DNA of 64,000 nt from Spodoptera frugiperda (taxonomy: Eukaryota; Arthropoda; Insecta; Lepidoptera; Noctuidae). The position numbers and the translations under genes were made by a program. A model generated the notes under the pieces. It saw nothing but the letters and a program-made list of their open reading frames with translations, made no database searches and had not been told where the DNA came from. Below are positions 1-13,600 of the stretch, in pieces (the first letter of the stretch is position 1; each line of letters starts with the position of its first letter). The stretch is from the NCBI RefSeq assembly GCF_023101765.2, contig NC_064212.1, positions 9,052,001 through 9,116,000 on the forward strand. The letters run 5' to 3'.

Positions 1-730
1 ATTTATCAACTTTCAAAAATAAGTATGTAGTTGTTTTAAGAAAATCGCGTCCGATCAGAGATTTAAAGAAATCTGCGAGGGTCGGTGCGTCGCCACACGT
101 TCTGTTGTTTGTAATATGCGCCGGGAGCCGGGAGCCGGGAGCGGACGGACATAGGAAAAAGTGTCGGAAGGCGAGCGAGGTGACTGCCGGGGCTGGGCTC
201 TGTGCCGCCGCATAATGAACTGGTCACGTAGCCACATTTCGTATTATTTCCCTGGGACGCGTCACGTGACTTGAATAAATGTGGGCGGTCGTTGCGCGGG
301 CCTCCGCGACTCCAGCGTCTCCTCGGACCCTCCACAAATAAACCGCTTTACGCACGATTCGGCAGCGGAGATTCATTATTCTAACTCTTACCGATTCATA
401 ATACATTACCAAAGTTTTCTTTTTCATAGATCAGTTTTATCTGACCACCCTCCCTTACGGGTCTTTGGGTTTCGATCCATAATATAGAATGGCCGGGATC
501 TTTTAAGTACTTTACTTTATTAATATGATTCTTACTTTGCGAAGTTATTATGATTTATTTCAATGATGTACGATATTAAAATCAACATTTTCGTTTAACA
601 TATTCGTTGATAAATTGAAGCTTATTACGATAAATAAATACCAATAGTGTACCTAAGCTGTTTTAAAATTAAAGATAACAGAAATATTTATTAAAGTATA
701 CTGCTACGAGAATTGACACTAACATATAAC

Positions 731-829
731 GCCTGCTACGTCTGCTACACAAGTTGCGCTTGGCTACGTAATTTGCTACGTTGCTACGACATGTGCTACA
801 TTGCTACGCAACTCGCTACTTGCTACGTT
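731..829. repeat. GCTACG-rich degenerate repeat (left copy)
   Basis: About ten irregularly spaced occurrences of GCTAC or GCTACG within 100 bp, for example TTGCTACGTTGCTACG. Low-order, non-uniform spacing makes it a degenerate simple repeat. The duplicate at 9804-9903 is the same. Its reverse complement shares the core CGTAGC with the minisatellite at 58497-58885. Confidence 0.7.
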
Positions 830-1520
830 GGAGTTCCATGAGATTTGACTAGTGTTTATTCGTAATTCACACAGCAAACTTGTTTATTATTAAGTGTAAT
901 GGTATATTTGTGATATGAAAGTGTTATAAATAAAATATTAAAATTTAAATATTATGCGCATACACAACCGTTATGTTGCATTGATTTTCGTACATCAAAT
1001 GCTATCTAAATAGTTTCTTGTTTTATTTATTTAGACATTTTTTTCAGTCAAACGAATGATCAAAACAAGGCTATAGTTAATATTTTTAGGTATAAAATAA
1101 AACATGCACCAACGCTGCCGGCAGTAAAGACATCAGAAAGCGTAGGCAACACACATCGCCTCTGTATTAGACGTGTAAGCAGTTTATTGTGAGGCAGGCT
1201 CGCTCATAACTACCCATTCTCGTAGGGATAATGTCGTACAACAAGCGACGTTATGTTTATTTGAGACAAAGTCCACGATATAAAGGCCTCCTGTGGAAGT
1301 GTGTATTATCTTTATACAAATTATATCTTATTTTATTTTACTATCATTTGGGGTTGTTGTTATCTTAGCAAACGTGTTGCTAAAGTGAGGCTGAATGCTC
1401 TCAAACATATACTAGTGTATAATAATCATCGAATATTATCATACATGGAGAATTTACTTTCAAAAGTTATCTCCAGTTAAATGATAAAGTTACTTGTTCT
1501 TAGTAAATATAGTGCATTAC

Positions 1521-1672
1521 CTTGGATTGCCTCGCAGAGCTGCATGGTGCAGAGCGTTGAAACCATTGTTGTTTGTAAGAGTCATGTCAGCTCCATGCTC
1601 CAACAATAAAGTCAACATGTCGTCACGTTTCTTCGAAATGACATCGTGTAAGGGAGTGTCGCCTTCTGAATC
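1521..1672 (-). CDS. mib1: Second copy of mib1 exon 11 (probably the other haplotype placed in tandem)
   Basis: Identical in all 152 coding bases, and in both splice sites, to 10664-10815. The first difference nearby is an intronic SNP about 20 bases past the donor. Because 152 is not a multiple of three, an mRNA including both copies in series would be frameshifted. The copy therefore cannot be an ordinary extra ankyrin exon; it is either an assembly artefact or a mutually exclusive alternative. The whole surrounding segment (1-4231) duplicates 9074-13396 and ends at an N gap, which favours an artefact. Confidence 0.85.
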
Positions 1673-4600
1673 CTGCAAGAGGAAAATATAATAAAATATT
1701 AATTTGGCCGGAGCGCGATTACTGTGAGGGGTGGTATTATTATCTGTGTCCAATTTAGGTCAGTATGCACTCTATCCTATAAATATAGAGATTCAGTGGC
1801 AGCTGCGGTGATATTCGTCTGCTGAATTATAAAGCACAGCCCGTCTTGAGTATCGCGACAATTTTCTAAAACATCAAACCGCTCGAATGAATAATTGAGG
1901 CAGTGGAGAAGGCGTTTAGGGCGTGGATTATGGCGACTTGCATAATTTATAAGCGTCTCGGAGTGGTTGAGGCGAGCAGCAAAAGGCAAAATCGTGCTCG
2001 CACGCGGCATGGCGCGGTGCTGGGCGCACGAGCGATATCAGAAACGGTGTCGAGTGTCGTGTCAGTAATATAGGATGAACAGCGCAAAAAGCGCGGCTAC
2101 CGCGTCATTATCATAATCACCAGTGCTGCGTGCCGCGACGGTGCCGCCCAAGCCGTTTTGCTTTGTGAGCGTGCATTAAGAGAGCCGAGCGTTGTGCTCT
2201 GTCATTCCTGCAATTAATTTGCAAGGGTCCGTAAGATGAGAGCTTTCACTTTGATGTAATAACATTCATTTAAGCAAAGACCTTCTCAAAGCTTTTCAGA
2301 TACATAATTATGAATAATTAATTCTATGCACTCGGAGCTTTTTTATTAATTATTATTTAATCCATATGAAACGTTAACTGGATAAAATAAACTATAAACT
2401 TTAAGTACTATTTACTAGTGGTCTTTGAAAATAATTACAAGGATTCATAGCGACATAAGAGATTTCCCTTTATTTTAGAATAATAGTCGAGAACATAATT
2501 CAACTGGAATCTGCTCCTAGATTTATCTTATACAGAGAGATGAATCCCAATCTGCAGTCACAGGTATATCAGGGGGATGACAAAGCGTCCAACACCCATT
2601 CAGATGCAGTAATTCAGCGCAAGCTCAACCACAGACACCGGGTAATTCCGCACAGAATAGCAGCATTAAATATTAATCGTATTGGCATATAGATGGTCAT
2701 TACGGCCTGTAATTCATGCCATCGTGTTGCGGTGTATGCATTACACATATGTGCTACTAATTATATGCTTGCTGATAGTTTTATGTACAATATTGCTTAG
2801 TATTAGTAATGATAGTTACCTTTACACCTAAAATCGCATTTGTATTTATACACGTAAATTAAATATGTGATAGAAACTTTAATATTGCACAATTTGATAC
2901 CGAAAAAGCATCGCTCTAGGTAAACACATCTTGGCAGAAATAAGTGTTGAGGCGAAATAAGAAATTTGATTTACGCGGCAATATCCGCAGGTGCACGTGA
3001 GATGCACCCTGCGAGCCGCCGCCGCCGCCACCGACCTGCGATATAAATATTCTTACGAATATTATAGCCGCCTAGTTGACGGCCTCATAACACTCGCATA
3101 CCGCATACGGTACTTTAATTTTAAACTAAATTACACGTGTGGACGACTCGTAAACTAAGATAATGAATTTTGATGTATATTCTGGTTGGCTTATGCAAAA
3201 AATGTTTTAAAATCACTAATGGGCCGAATTTATCTGACCAAACCTTTGATTAGCTTAACGGGTATGGGCGGCTTTTACGCTTACGGTTTTATGGGTGCGT
3301 ATTTTGTTCTACTCGCATAAAATAATAAATATTTGTAAACATTGTATTTGTATATTTTGGAATACTTATTGTACATGAACTCCCAAAAAATCTATTTCAT
3401 GAATGACAGCTTTGGAAAAAGTACAATTACCGCAGCACTACAGTGATCATGTAATAAAACAAAGCGACTCGGAAGCCTGAACAATAAAAACAAAACAACA
3501 AGGTAATTACTCAAAGATAAGAACAACGCGTCGAGCACTAGAAGTGGCGAGCCGTACTCAGTGGGAGGCGGGAGGCGGCTGATATCGCGCAGCCTCTTAC
3601 TAAGGTTAAAAATTCGTTAGCCTTGATTAAAACGTCTGCTCGTCGCCTTACAGCGGATGAACAAAGAGCCGGCTTATCAGACGAATTATACGAAACCGTA
3701 AGAATATACTTTATACAAAAAAAATACTTATTAGCTTTTTTAGCACATAACAGATTTTTGTTAAAATATACTTTCCAAACAACAAGGTAGTACTTTGAAA
3801 AGAAAATCTTAGCTAGCAGTATTCAGTGGCATTCAGGCGAAGCTTCATCATTGACGAGGCAGAAAGAAAACAACTAATTGTTTAATTCCAAGCCATTAAG
3901 TCGAGTATTACGGGTGGATTATTCACGGACCATATACCGCAGCATCAGCGCAGGCCGCGGCGCGCCTCACTCTGCGCGTACCGGCACGCCACCACTACCG
4001 CCGCCTCTAACAAACCGGTAATGTCTACATTCAACACTTTACCATATTCATTTGCTACAATTTTACATTAAAATCTCATTGCACAATTAAATTAGCACCA
4101 ATTGTTCGACTTGTTATTCCTCACTAAATATTTCTGTGACAGTCTGGGTAGACTACCTACCATAGGAACATTAATTTATTGATTCTCCAAAAGTGAATAA
4201 TGATCCTGCTTTTAGTGATCAATGAACAATCNNNNNNNNNNNNNNNNNNNNNNNNNNNNNNNNNNNNNNNNNNNNNNNNNNNNNNNNNNNNNNNNNNNNN
4301 NNNNNNNNNNNNNNNNNNNNNNNNNNNNNNNTTCCTTTTTGCCATATTTACTTTAAATCTTTTATACACTCATAAACATGAGTCTATTACAATAAAATAA
4401 GTAATCTAAACGTTTGTTTACGAGTAGGTACCTAACTCATTCGTGCCTTACACATATATCGCGAGTGTTTAGCAAAGTGACATCACCTGTGAATGATGAC
4501 CGTGTCTGTTTCACTCTCCCTGCGAATATTTCATTAAGCGAGCTTTGTCAAGCCATGCCATGCATCATAGGCTACGTTCGGCCAAGCCACGCTGACGCTC

Positions 4601-7600
4601 TGATCCACTCAGCTTAGTAAAGATATTAATACGCGGCCTCACGTGCTATATTGCGATGGTTTAAAAACGACGCCGCACTAATGTACGCCATTTTCATTGA
4701 TGACGCAACAATCTAACTTCGGAGTTTCGAAATTCCACAAGTTTTCCTACATTCAGTGACTTTAAATCAAAACTAAATGGACTGAGTGGTTTAAATACTT
4801 GTAAAGTAAGCCTGTAAGTTTTGTGTAGAGTAAAATAACGAATGTCTGAAAGGGTCGCTAACACTATCTGCGAGTAAAAGTTTGATATGTGCATGAGGCG
4901 CTAGGCAAAGTAGCGCAGTAGCGCGAAGAGATGCGGCTGCGGCGCCCGGGGGGGCTGGAGTAGGGGGCGACGACACGTACAGAATTCTAGGCAAATCCGA
5001 GCACGCCACTCGCCAAGAGTTTATTACCTTCCTCATATTTACACAATTTGAGTGGGTGTTAGCGTCTCCGCACTCCAAACCAGCATAGAAACTTCTTTGA
5101 AAAATTGGATGCCAATCACAAGTTTTCTGCATGGTAAATATATTTTCTAATGTTTACTCTCATTTTAAATTAAAAAACACCGCGATCGAGGAAGAAAAAT
5201 CTGTTTAGTTCTTGATAAATCTATAGAAAGGATGTAATGAATGAAGAGAACAAACGACTTTAAGAAATGCGGGGCCAACTCGGGTGATTAAGTGTCTCAT
5301 TTAAATGCAGTCTCCCGACGCGGACTTCTCAAACGCAAAGGGAACCCGCCACTCGCGGAAAACGGAAGACGAGTCTCTTCACAAAAGGAAGGAGAGGTAT
5401 TTAAATTAGCGTAGTCGCTGAAAAAGTGCACTAACAACATTAGCGAGTGGAACAATGGCAAGGCACACAAAGAGACGGAACGCGCTGACAAAACAGTGTA
5501 CGCGAGGCGGGTTCCGTGTTGGTAGCACGTGCAAGTATATATCATCGAACAAAGTTACGCTTCGTCAAATCGTTGAGAGGAATTCTACGCCGCAAGATAT
5601 GCCACACAGAACAGTCCACAATCCGCTGGAGATTTTAAGTTGTGGCCGTTAACTGGAAGTTTAGTCGAGTGTACACACACACGGACGCTCCACACCCGCA
5701 TTCTTGGTTTCAACTTGTACCAGAGGTTCTAACGGAGGAGATCCGCGTATTTGTCTTAGGTTAGATATTGTAGGTCTACATACCACTACCTCCGGCTCTC
5801 GCATACGCCTACTAACTTATATTAAGACAAAATTTCAAGTCAATTTGCTTTTTTATTTATGTAGCTTGAAAATAAGTTTGGTTACGTACATTTAGGTACA
5901 TACACAACACAATTCATATAAACAATTTATCACAATAATAGACCTCCAATAACAGCAACTAAGGGCATTGTACATGTGAATGGGCAATAAACTATAGACA
6001 CGGAGACGTTTTATGATTAACAACTACTCTAGTCACGTACTTCACAAACATGATTGGAAAGAAACAGCTGAGATGTTTTTATCTACATTTTTACTTGAAT
6101 AAACAAATAGGACGAACGGCTTCGGACTAACAGTAAATTCATCTTGTTAAGAACAAATTTGCTTACCACGCCAGACAAAAATAATGATGATGCTTTTCAG
6201 ACCTTTCTCCGTGAAAATCATATCTCCACTAACAGTAACTTCTTGTTTATGAATTTACTGGTTATTTGTGCTGAGAATACATTTTTATTATTATAAAAGT
6301 AAAAATGTTCCTATTTTTTGTGCGTAATCTGACCAATTGATGTGCAACGTTCCGCGGGTTCGGTTCTCACTAATTCTTTGTGGAATAAGCCACAAACGAG
6401 TCACCTGAAGTAACATGGTGCAACAAAGGATATGTTTGTAATGGTAGCCACGATCATGTGTGTAGGGCTACGTCCTAATGAATCACTTTTTAAATGTAAT
6501 TTGCCTAACAGAAGCAAGCCACTACCTATTCATTACTCTATTATGTGAATGCTGTCGGTACATAATGATATGCAAGTAACAGCCAAATTATGCAAATATC
6601 ATCATTGTACACCAGTTACATACATTTTTGGTACTGAAACTTTGAATGTGTAATAGGGGACAGCTCGGGACTATTGTTAAATGTAAGTTTACCGACGAAC
6701 AAGGTTAATCCGCCTAAACAAATTATGAACAACATTAATATATCCTCTGTATCCGGCAACTTCCCGCAATAAGCAGAATGTATTAGTGTTATTTATCTTA
6801 GCTCGAAGCGCCAACAAAGTTTTAATTGCAAGCGCCGATACAATTTGCGTACAAATGAATTTATTCGCTGAATCCGTAGTGCAATCGTGTGGGGCTCGGG
6901 TGGCGGAGCGGGCGGCGGCGGCGCGAGCGCGCGGATTATCCGCGTGTGTAGAGCCGCTAATTGCGGGTAACGACGAGCCAACCGCCGCGCGCCACACTAC
7001 TGCGATGCACCCACCACCAAATCACCGCGCTACAACAGATCGGTACACGTCCTATGCTCTCATGAATTTCAAATAATGTTATCCATATGTAATCCCATAC
7101 AATTAGTGCAATATTTAACATTGTTCTTTTGATTTTTTAACTATATAAAACTCAATAAGTGTACATATTATAAATATTCTAGGTAATTATGTTCATAATA
7201 AACGTTAAGTCTGTTATGATAGTGTGAGAGTGGAGAGGTGGGGGAGGTGAGCATCAGCAAAGAGAGTCTGCATTCAGGCTAGCGGAACTGGCACAGCAGT
7301 CGGTATCCGGCCTAACAAAAGGGTGATAGCGGTACGTGCGTAAATCAAACGTCGCACAATAACAGAGCCTCCCGCGACCGCCCGACCCTTCTCCACAGTC
7401 CCTCCTAGTTATAAGCCTCCCCATGCCTCTATAGCAGTCGGTCGGTTCTCATAAATCTGCCACACTGAAATGTGCTCCGTTGCCGGCCAGTTCTGTGACG
7501 GACGCCGTCGATATCTGTGCCAATAGGTTTTCAATGCCAGTGTACCGCTGTTTCGATTCAGTTAAGCCCAGTGGCCCGTCAGACGCGCCCTTTTACTATA

Positions 7601-10600
7601 TCTCCCCTTAGACGTGGCCCCCTTTTAAATCGCACCATTATTTTTTGAACGAAGAGTATTGCCATCAAAGCAACAATTTATCAATTTAAATACCGCACAG
7701 CAACACAAACATGAATGTTAATATCTGAAATAGGACGTCATGTATGCGCGGTTCACGTGTTTACATCGCACACATTATTCTCATGAGCTACACACCGAAG
7801 CAGTCGACGGGGCATTACATTTCTCGTTCGGATGGTACGATACCATCGTACTTCGCTCCACTCGCTGCAATTAACGCTACACAATGACCATATAAATCTT
7901 CTGTGAATACTCTGTTCGTTCTATATTCCACGTAGGGACTTGTCGACGTAGTCCAGCTTATATACTACTAGTTTACGTTATTTGTAATTGGTGAGTTAAG
8001 GTCGACAGCAAACATAAGATTGCAAATGATTCAGTATATTAACCAGAATATGTACAGTAATGTTAGTAGAGGAAAGAGTTGTGAGATCCGGCCGGCATGG
8101 ATTGAGGGCGCGTAGCTTAATCTTACCTATACGTCTCGAGCCTAAGAACAAACAAGCCGCGAGCTGAGATTACGCTCTGAATAAATCAATGTTACGACGC
8201 GTTAAAATATTTAAGCTCGCGATTAATGCCAGGCGCGGATACGCGTCTTATCGAATGAGTAGCGGCGGTGTGCGGCGAAACAAACGCAGATGTTCACGTT
8301 GCCGATAATAGGTTCAAGCCAAATATTGTATTAATCAAAAGCTACGTAATGATCCAGGAAAACGTTTTAAGTATACGTCCTTAATATCTTATCCTTCTTT
8401 CAAATACAATTTCGATTTATCTATTGGAAGGTATCTCATATCAAATGTAGGTTTATGCTGTGAGTCAATTTATTTACTTATAGGTAACAAGATAATGACA
8501 AACAGTGGAATTGAACAACCGTTCTTTATTAAATTATTTATTAAAGTGGCAATTAAAATTATATACATTATATGTGATAAAGACAAACTTTTGAGATGCA
8601 TTATATCAAAATGTAACATTTACACTAACGATAATTTAATTAAATTGACGATAATATAACCTACAAGTAATGTTATCTTCCTTAGACTTAAGAAAATACG
8701 AGCAAAGTTTAACGCGGTTTTAATTGAGCGAGCGAGGAACATCAAAATCGTTCAATGCAGTAAGGGTATTTCCTAACCTAGGAGGACGGTTCTTCCTGAT
8801 ATTGCGATATACTGGCGGAAGTAATAAAATAAAACGATTTTACATCTCCAGGGGGAAACGAACGTTTTTGTCGAATGGGAAAAGTCGCGAGCGACTTCTC
8901 ATTCCGCGATAAAATCAGGAACGTTTTACGACAATCTTCTATTCGATTACCTTCCGTTAAACAACAATCTTAAGCAAAAACGTTTTATCCGTTTTGTTTT
9001 TTTATGTAAATTACAAAATTTTAAGTTTGTACAGCATTTTCATGAGCGAAGCAGTCATTAAAGATTAGTATGTATTTATCAACTTTCAAAAATAAGTATG
9101 TAGTTGTTTTAAGAAAATCGCGTCCGATCAGAGATTTAAAGAAATCTGCGAGGGTCGGTGCGTCGCCACACGTTCTGTTGTTTGTAATATGCGCCGGGAG
9201 CCGGGAGCCGGGAGCGGACGGACATAGGAAAAAGTGTCGGAAGGCGAGCGAGGTGACTGCCGGGGCTGGGCTCTGTGCCGCCGCATAATGAACTGGTCAC
9301 GTAGCCACATTTCGTATTATTTCCCTGGGACGCGTCACGTGACTTGAATAAATGTGGGCGGTCGTTGCGCGGGCCTCCGCGACTCCAGCGTCTCCTCGGA
9401 CCCTCCACAAATAAACCGCTTTACGCACGATTCGGCAGCGGAGATTCATTATTCTAACTCTTACCGATTCATAATACATTACCAAAGTTTTCTTTTTCAT
9501 AGATCAGTTTTATCTGACCACCCTCCCTTACGGGTCTCTGGGTTTCGATCCATAATATAGAATGGCCGGGATCTTTTAAGTACTTTAGTTTATTAATATG
9601 ATTCTTACTTTGCGAAGTTATGATGATTTATTTCAATGATGTACGATATTAAAATCAACATTTTCGTTTTTGCATATTCGTTGATAAATTAAAGCTTATT
9701 ACGATAAATAAATACCAATAGTGTACCTAAACTGTTTTAAAATTAAAGATAACAGAAATATTTATTAAAGTATACTGCTACGAGAATTGACACTAACATA
9801 TAACGCCTGCTACGTCTGCTACACAAGTTGCGCTTGGCTACGTAATTTGCTACGTTGCTACGACATGTGCTACATTGCTACGCAACTCGCTACTTGCTAC
9901 GTTGGAGTTCCATGAGATTTGACTAGTGTTTATTCGTAATCCAAACAGCAAAGTTGCTTTGTATTGCAATAATTTAAGTGACTGTGTGTATTATTAAGTA
10001 TAATGGTATATTTGTGATATGAAAGTGTTATAAATAAAATATTAAAATTTAAATATTATGCGCATACACAACCGTTATGTTGCATTGATTTTTGTAGCTT
10101 AATACCATAAAAAATTGTTTTGTGATTACATCAAAAGCTATCTAAATAGTTTCTTGTTTTATTTATTAAAACATTTTTCCCAGTCCAACAAATGATCAAG
10201 ACAAGCCTATAGTTAATATTTTTAGGTATAAAATAAAACATGCACCAACGTTGCCGGCAGTAAAGACATCAGAAAGCGTAGGCAACACACATCGCCTCTG
10301 AGCGCTGTATTAGACGTGTAAGCAGTTTATTGTGAGGCAGGCTCGCTCATAACTACCCATTCTCGTAGGGATAATGTCGTACAACAAGCGACGTTATGTT
10401 TATTTGAGACAAAGTCCACGATATAAAGGCCTCCTGTGGAAGTGTGTATTATCTTTATACAAATTATATCTTATTTTATTTTACTATCATTTGGGGTTGT
10501 TGTTATCTTGGCAAACGTGTTCCTAAAGTGAGGCTGAATTCTCTCAACCATATACTAGTGTATAATAATCATCGAATATTATCATACATGGAGAATATAC

Positions 10601-13600
10601 TTTCAAAAGTTATCTCCAGTTAAATGATAAAGTTACTTGTGCTTAGTAAATATAGTGCATTACCTTGGATTGCCTCGCAGAGCTGCATGGTGCAGAGCGT
10701 TGAAACCATTGTTGTTTGTAAGAGTCATGTCAGCTCCATGCTCCAACAATAAAGTCAACATGTCGTCACGTTTCTTCGAAATGACATCGTGTAAGGGAGT
10801 GTCGCCTTCTGAATCCTGCAAGAGGAAAATATAATAAAATATTAATTTGGCCGGAGCGCGATTACTGTGAGGGGTGGTATTATTATCTGTGTCCAATTTA
10901 GGTCAGTATGCACTCTATCCTATAAATATAGAGATTCAGTGGCAGCTGCGGTGATATTCGTCTGCTGAATTATAAAGCACAGCCCGTCTTGAGTATCGCG
11001 ACAATTTTCTAAAACATCAAACCGCTCGAATGAATAATTGAGGCAGTGGAGAAGGCGTTTAGGGCGTGGATTATGGCGACTTGCATAATTTATAAGCGTC
11101 TCGGAGTGGTTGAGGCGAGCAGCAAAAGGCAAAATCGTGCTCGCACGCGGCATGGCGCGGTGCTGGGCGCACGAGCGATATCAGAAACGGTGTCGAGTGT
11201 CGTGTCAGTAATATAGGATGAACAGCGCAAAAAGCGCGGCTACCGCGTCATTATCATAATCACCAGTGCTGCGTGCCGCGACGGTGCCGCCCAAGCCGTT
11301 TTGCTTTGTGAGCGTGCATTAAGAGAGCCGAGCGTTGTGCTCTGTCATTCCTGCAATTAATTTGCAAGGGTCCGTAAGATGAGAGCTTTCACTTTGATGT
11401 AATAACATTCATTTAAGCAAAGACCTTCTCAAAGCTTTTCTGATACATAATTATGAATAATTAATTATATGCACTCGGAGCTTTTTAATTAATTATTATT
11501 TAATCCATATTTAACGTTTTTCTGAATTAAATAAACTATAAACTTTAAGCACTACAAGACTACTAGTAAGTAGTCTTTGAAAATAATTACTAGGATTCAT
11601 AGCGACATAAGAGATTTCCCTTTATTTCAGAATAATAGTCGAGAACATAATTCAACTGGAATCTGCTCCTAGATTTATCTTATACAGAGAGATGAATCCC
11701 AATCTGCAGTCACAGGTATATCAGGGGGATGACAAAGCGTCCAACACCCATTCAGATGCAGTAATTCAGCGCAAGCTCAACCACAGACACCGGGTAATTC
11801 CGCACAGAATAGCAGCATTAAATATTAATCGTATTGGCATATAGATGGTCATTACGGCCTGTAATTCATGCCATCGTGTTGCGGTGTATGCATTACACAT
11901 ATGTGCTACTAATTATATGCTTGCTGATAGTTTTATGTACAATATTGCTTAGTATTAGTAATGATAGTTACCTTTACACCTAAATCGCATTTGTATTTAT
12001 ACACGTAAATTAAATATGTGATAGAAACTTTAATATTGCACAATTTGATACCGAAAAAGCATCGCTCTAGGTAAACACATCTTGGCAGAAATAAGTGTTG
12101 AGGCGAAATAAGAAATTTGATTTACGCGGCAATATCCGCAGGTGCACGTGAGATGCACCCTGCGAGCCGCCGCCGCCGCCACCGAGCTGCGATATAAATA
12201 TTCTTACGAATATTATAGCCGCCTAGTTGACGGCCTCATAACACTCGCATACCGCATACGGTACTTTAATTTTAAACTAAATTACACGTGTGGACGACTC
12301 GTAAACTAAGATAATGAATTTTGATGTATATCCAGGTTGGCTTATGCAAAAAATGTTTTAAAATCAGTAATGGGCAGAATTTATCTGACCAAACCAAAGG
12401 ACTTTGATTAGATTAACGGGTATTGGCGGCTTTTACGCTTACGGTTTTATGGGTGCGTATTTTGTTCTACTCGCATAAAATAATAAATATTTGTAAGCAC
12501 ACTAATTCACAATATATTTTTGAAATGCTTATTGTACAATGAACTCTCGAAAAATGTATTTCATGAATGACAGCTTTGGAAAAAGTAAAATTACCGCAGC
12601 ACTACAGTGATCATGTAATAAAACAAAGCGACTCGGAAGCCTGAACAATAAAAACAAAACAACAAGGTAATTACTCAAAGATAAGAACAACGCGTCGAGC
12701 ACTAGAAGTGGCGAGCCGTACTCAGTGGGAGGCGGGAGGCGGCTGATATCGCGCAGCCTCTTACTAAGGTTAAAAATTCGTTAGCCTTGATTAAAACGTC
12801 TGCTCGTCGCCTTACAGCGGATGAACAAAGAGCCGGCTTATCAGACGAATTATACGCGAAACCGTAAGAATATACTTTATACAAAAAAAATACTTAATAG
12901 CTTTTTTATCACATAACAGATTTTTGTTAAAATATACTTTCCAAACAACAAGGTAATACTTTGAAAAGAAAATCTTAGCTGGCAGTATTCAGTGGCATTC
13001 AGGCGAAGCTTCATCATTGACGAGGCAGAAAGAAAACAACTAATTGTTTAATTCCAAGCCATTAAGTCGAGTATTACGGGTGGATTATTCACGGACCATA
13101 TACCGCAGCATCAGCGCAGGCCGCGGCGCGCCTCACTCTGCGCGTACCGGCACGCCACCACTACCGCCGCCTCTAACAAACCGGTAATGTCTACATTCAA
13201 CACTTTACCACATTCATTTCTAGCTACAATTTTACATTAAAATCTCATTGCACAATTAAATTAGCACAAATCGTTCGACTTGTTATTCCTCACTAAATAT
13301 TTCTGTGACAGTCTGGGTACCTACCATAGGAACATTAATTTATTGATTCTCCAAAAGTGAATAATGATCCTGCTTTTAGTGATCAATGGAACAATCCATG
13401 GAAATAAGATATATCTCTCGTGTTACCAGAATATTTTTACTTAGATATTGTCTCCAGAGCATAAATAATGTGTTTTGGTACTCAGTAACATGTATAACGT
13501 TTTTATATATGCTACATGTGTATGCATATTTCTAGTTGTAAACATCATAATGAATATTGTTTTGTAATAGAGATAGTTTGTAAAATCCCAATACGTGTTA

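Larger units (their letters stand above)
1..4231. repeat. Left copy of a >=4.2-kb direct duplication, abutting an assembly gap
   Basis: Base 1 aligns to base 9074 and base 4231 to about 13396, in the same orientation. The copies are nearly identical, with scattered SNPs and small indels: for example about 36 bp missing here relative to about 9960-9995, roughly 30 bp missing relative to about 10097-10126, and 7 bp missing near 1162. The copy begins at or before the window edge and stops exactly at the N run. The pattern is what two heterozygous haplotypes scaffolded in series would give. Confidence 0.93.
9074..13396. repeat. Right copy of the >=4.2-kb direct duplication
   Basis: Direct copy of 1-4231, holding the mib1 exon 11 at 10664-10815. 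Right of 13396 the sequence (starting CATGGAAATAAG) does not match what follows the gap at 4332, so the homology visible in the window ends at the gap. Long blocks show no difference between the copies, notably about 10650-11440. Differences cluster in the AT-rich spacers. Confidence 0.93.

Noticed and set aside
1777..2010. 77-codon minus-strand open frame upstream of the mib1 exon copy (also at 10920-11153)
   Set aside because: It lies in the intron just before the exon's acceptor, has no homology and is cut off by stops; both copies are identical simply because the whole block is.
4157..4400. Open frames running through the N gap on both strands
   Set aside because: They are produced only by unknown bases read as X.
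4791..5132. 113-codon minus-strand open frame
   Set aside because: Pro/Ala-rich stretch arises from a GC-rich block; no domain, no splice context, no homologue I recognise.
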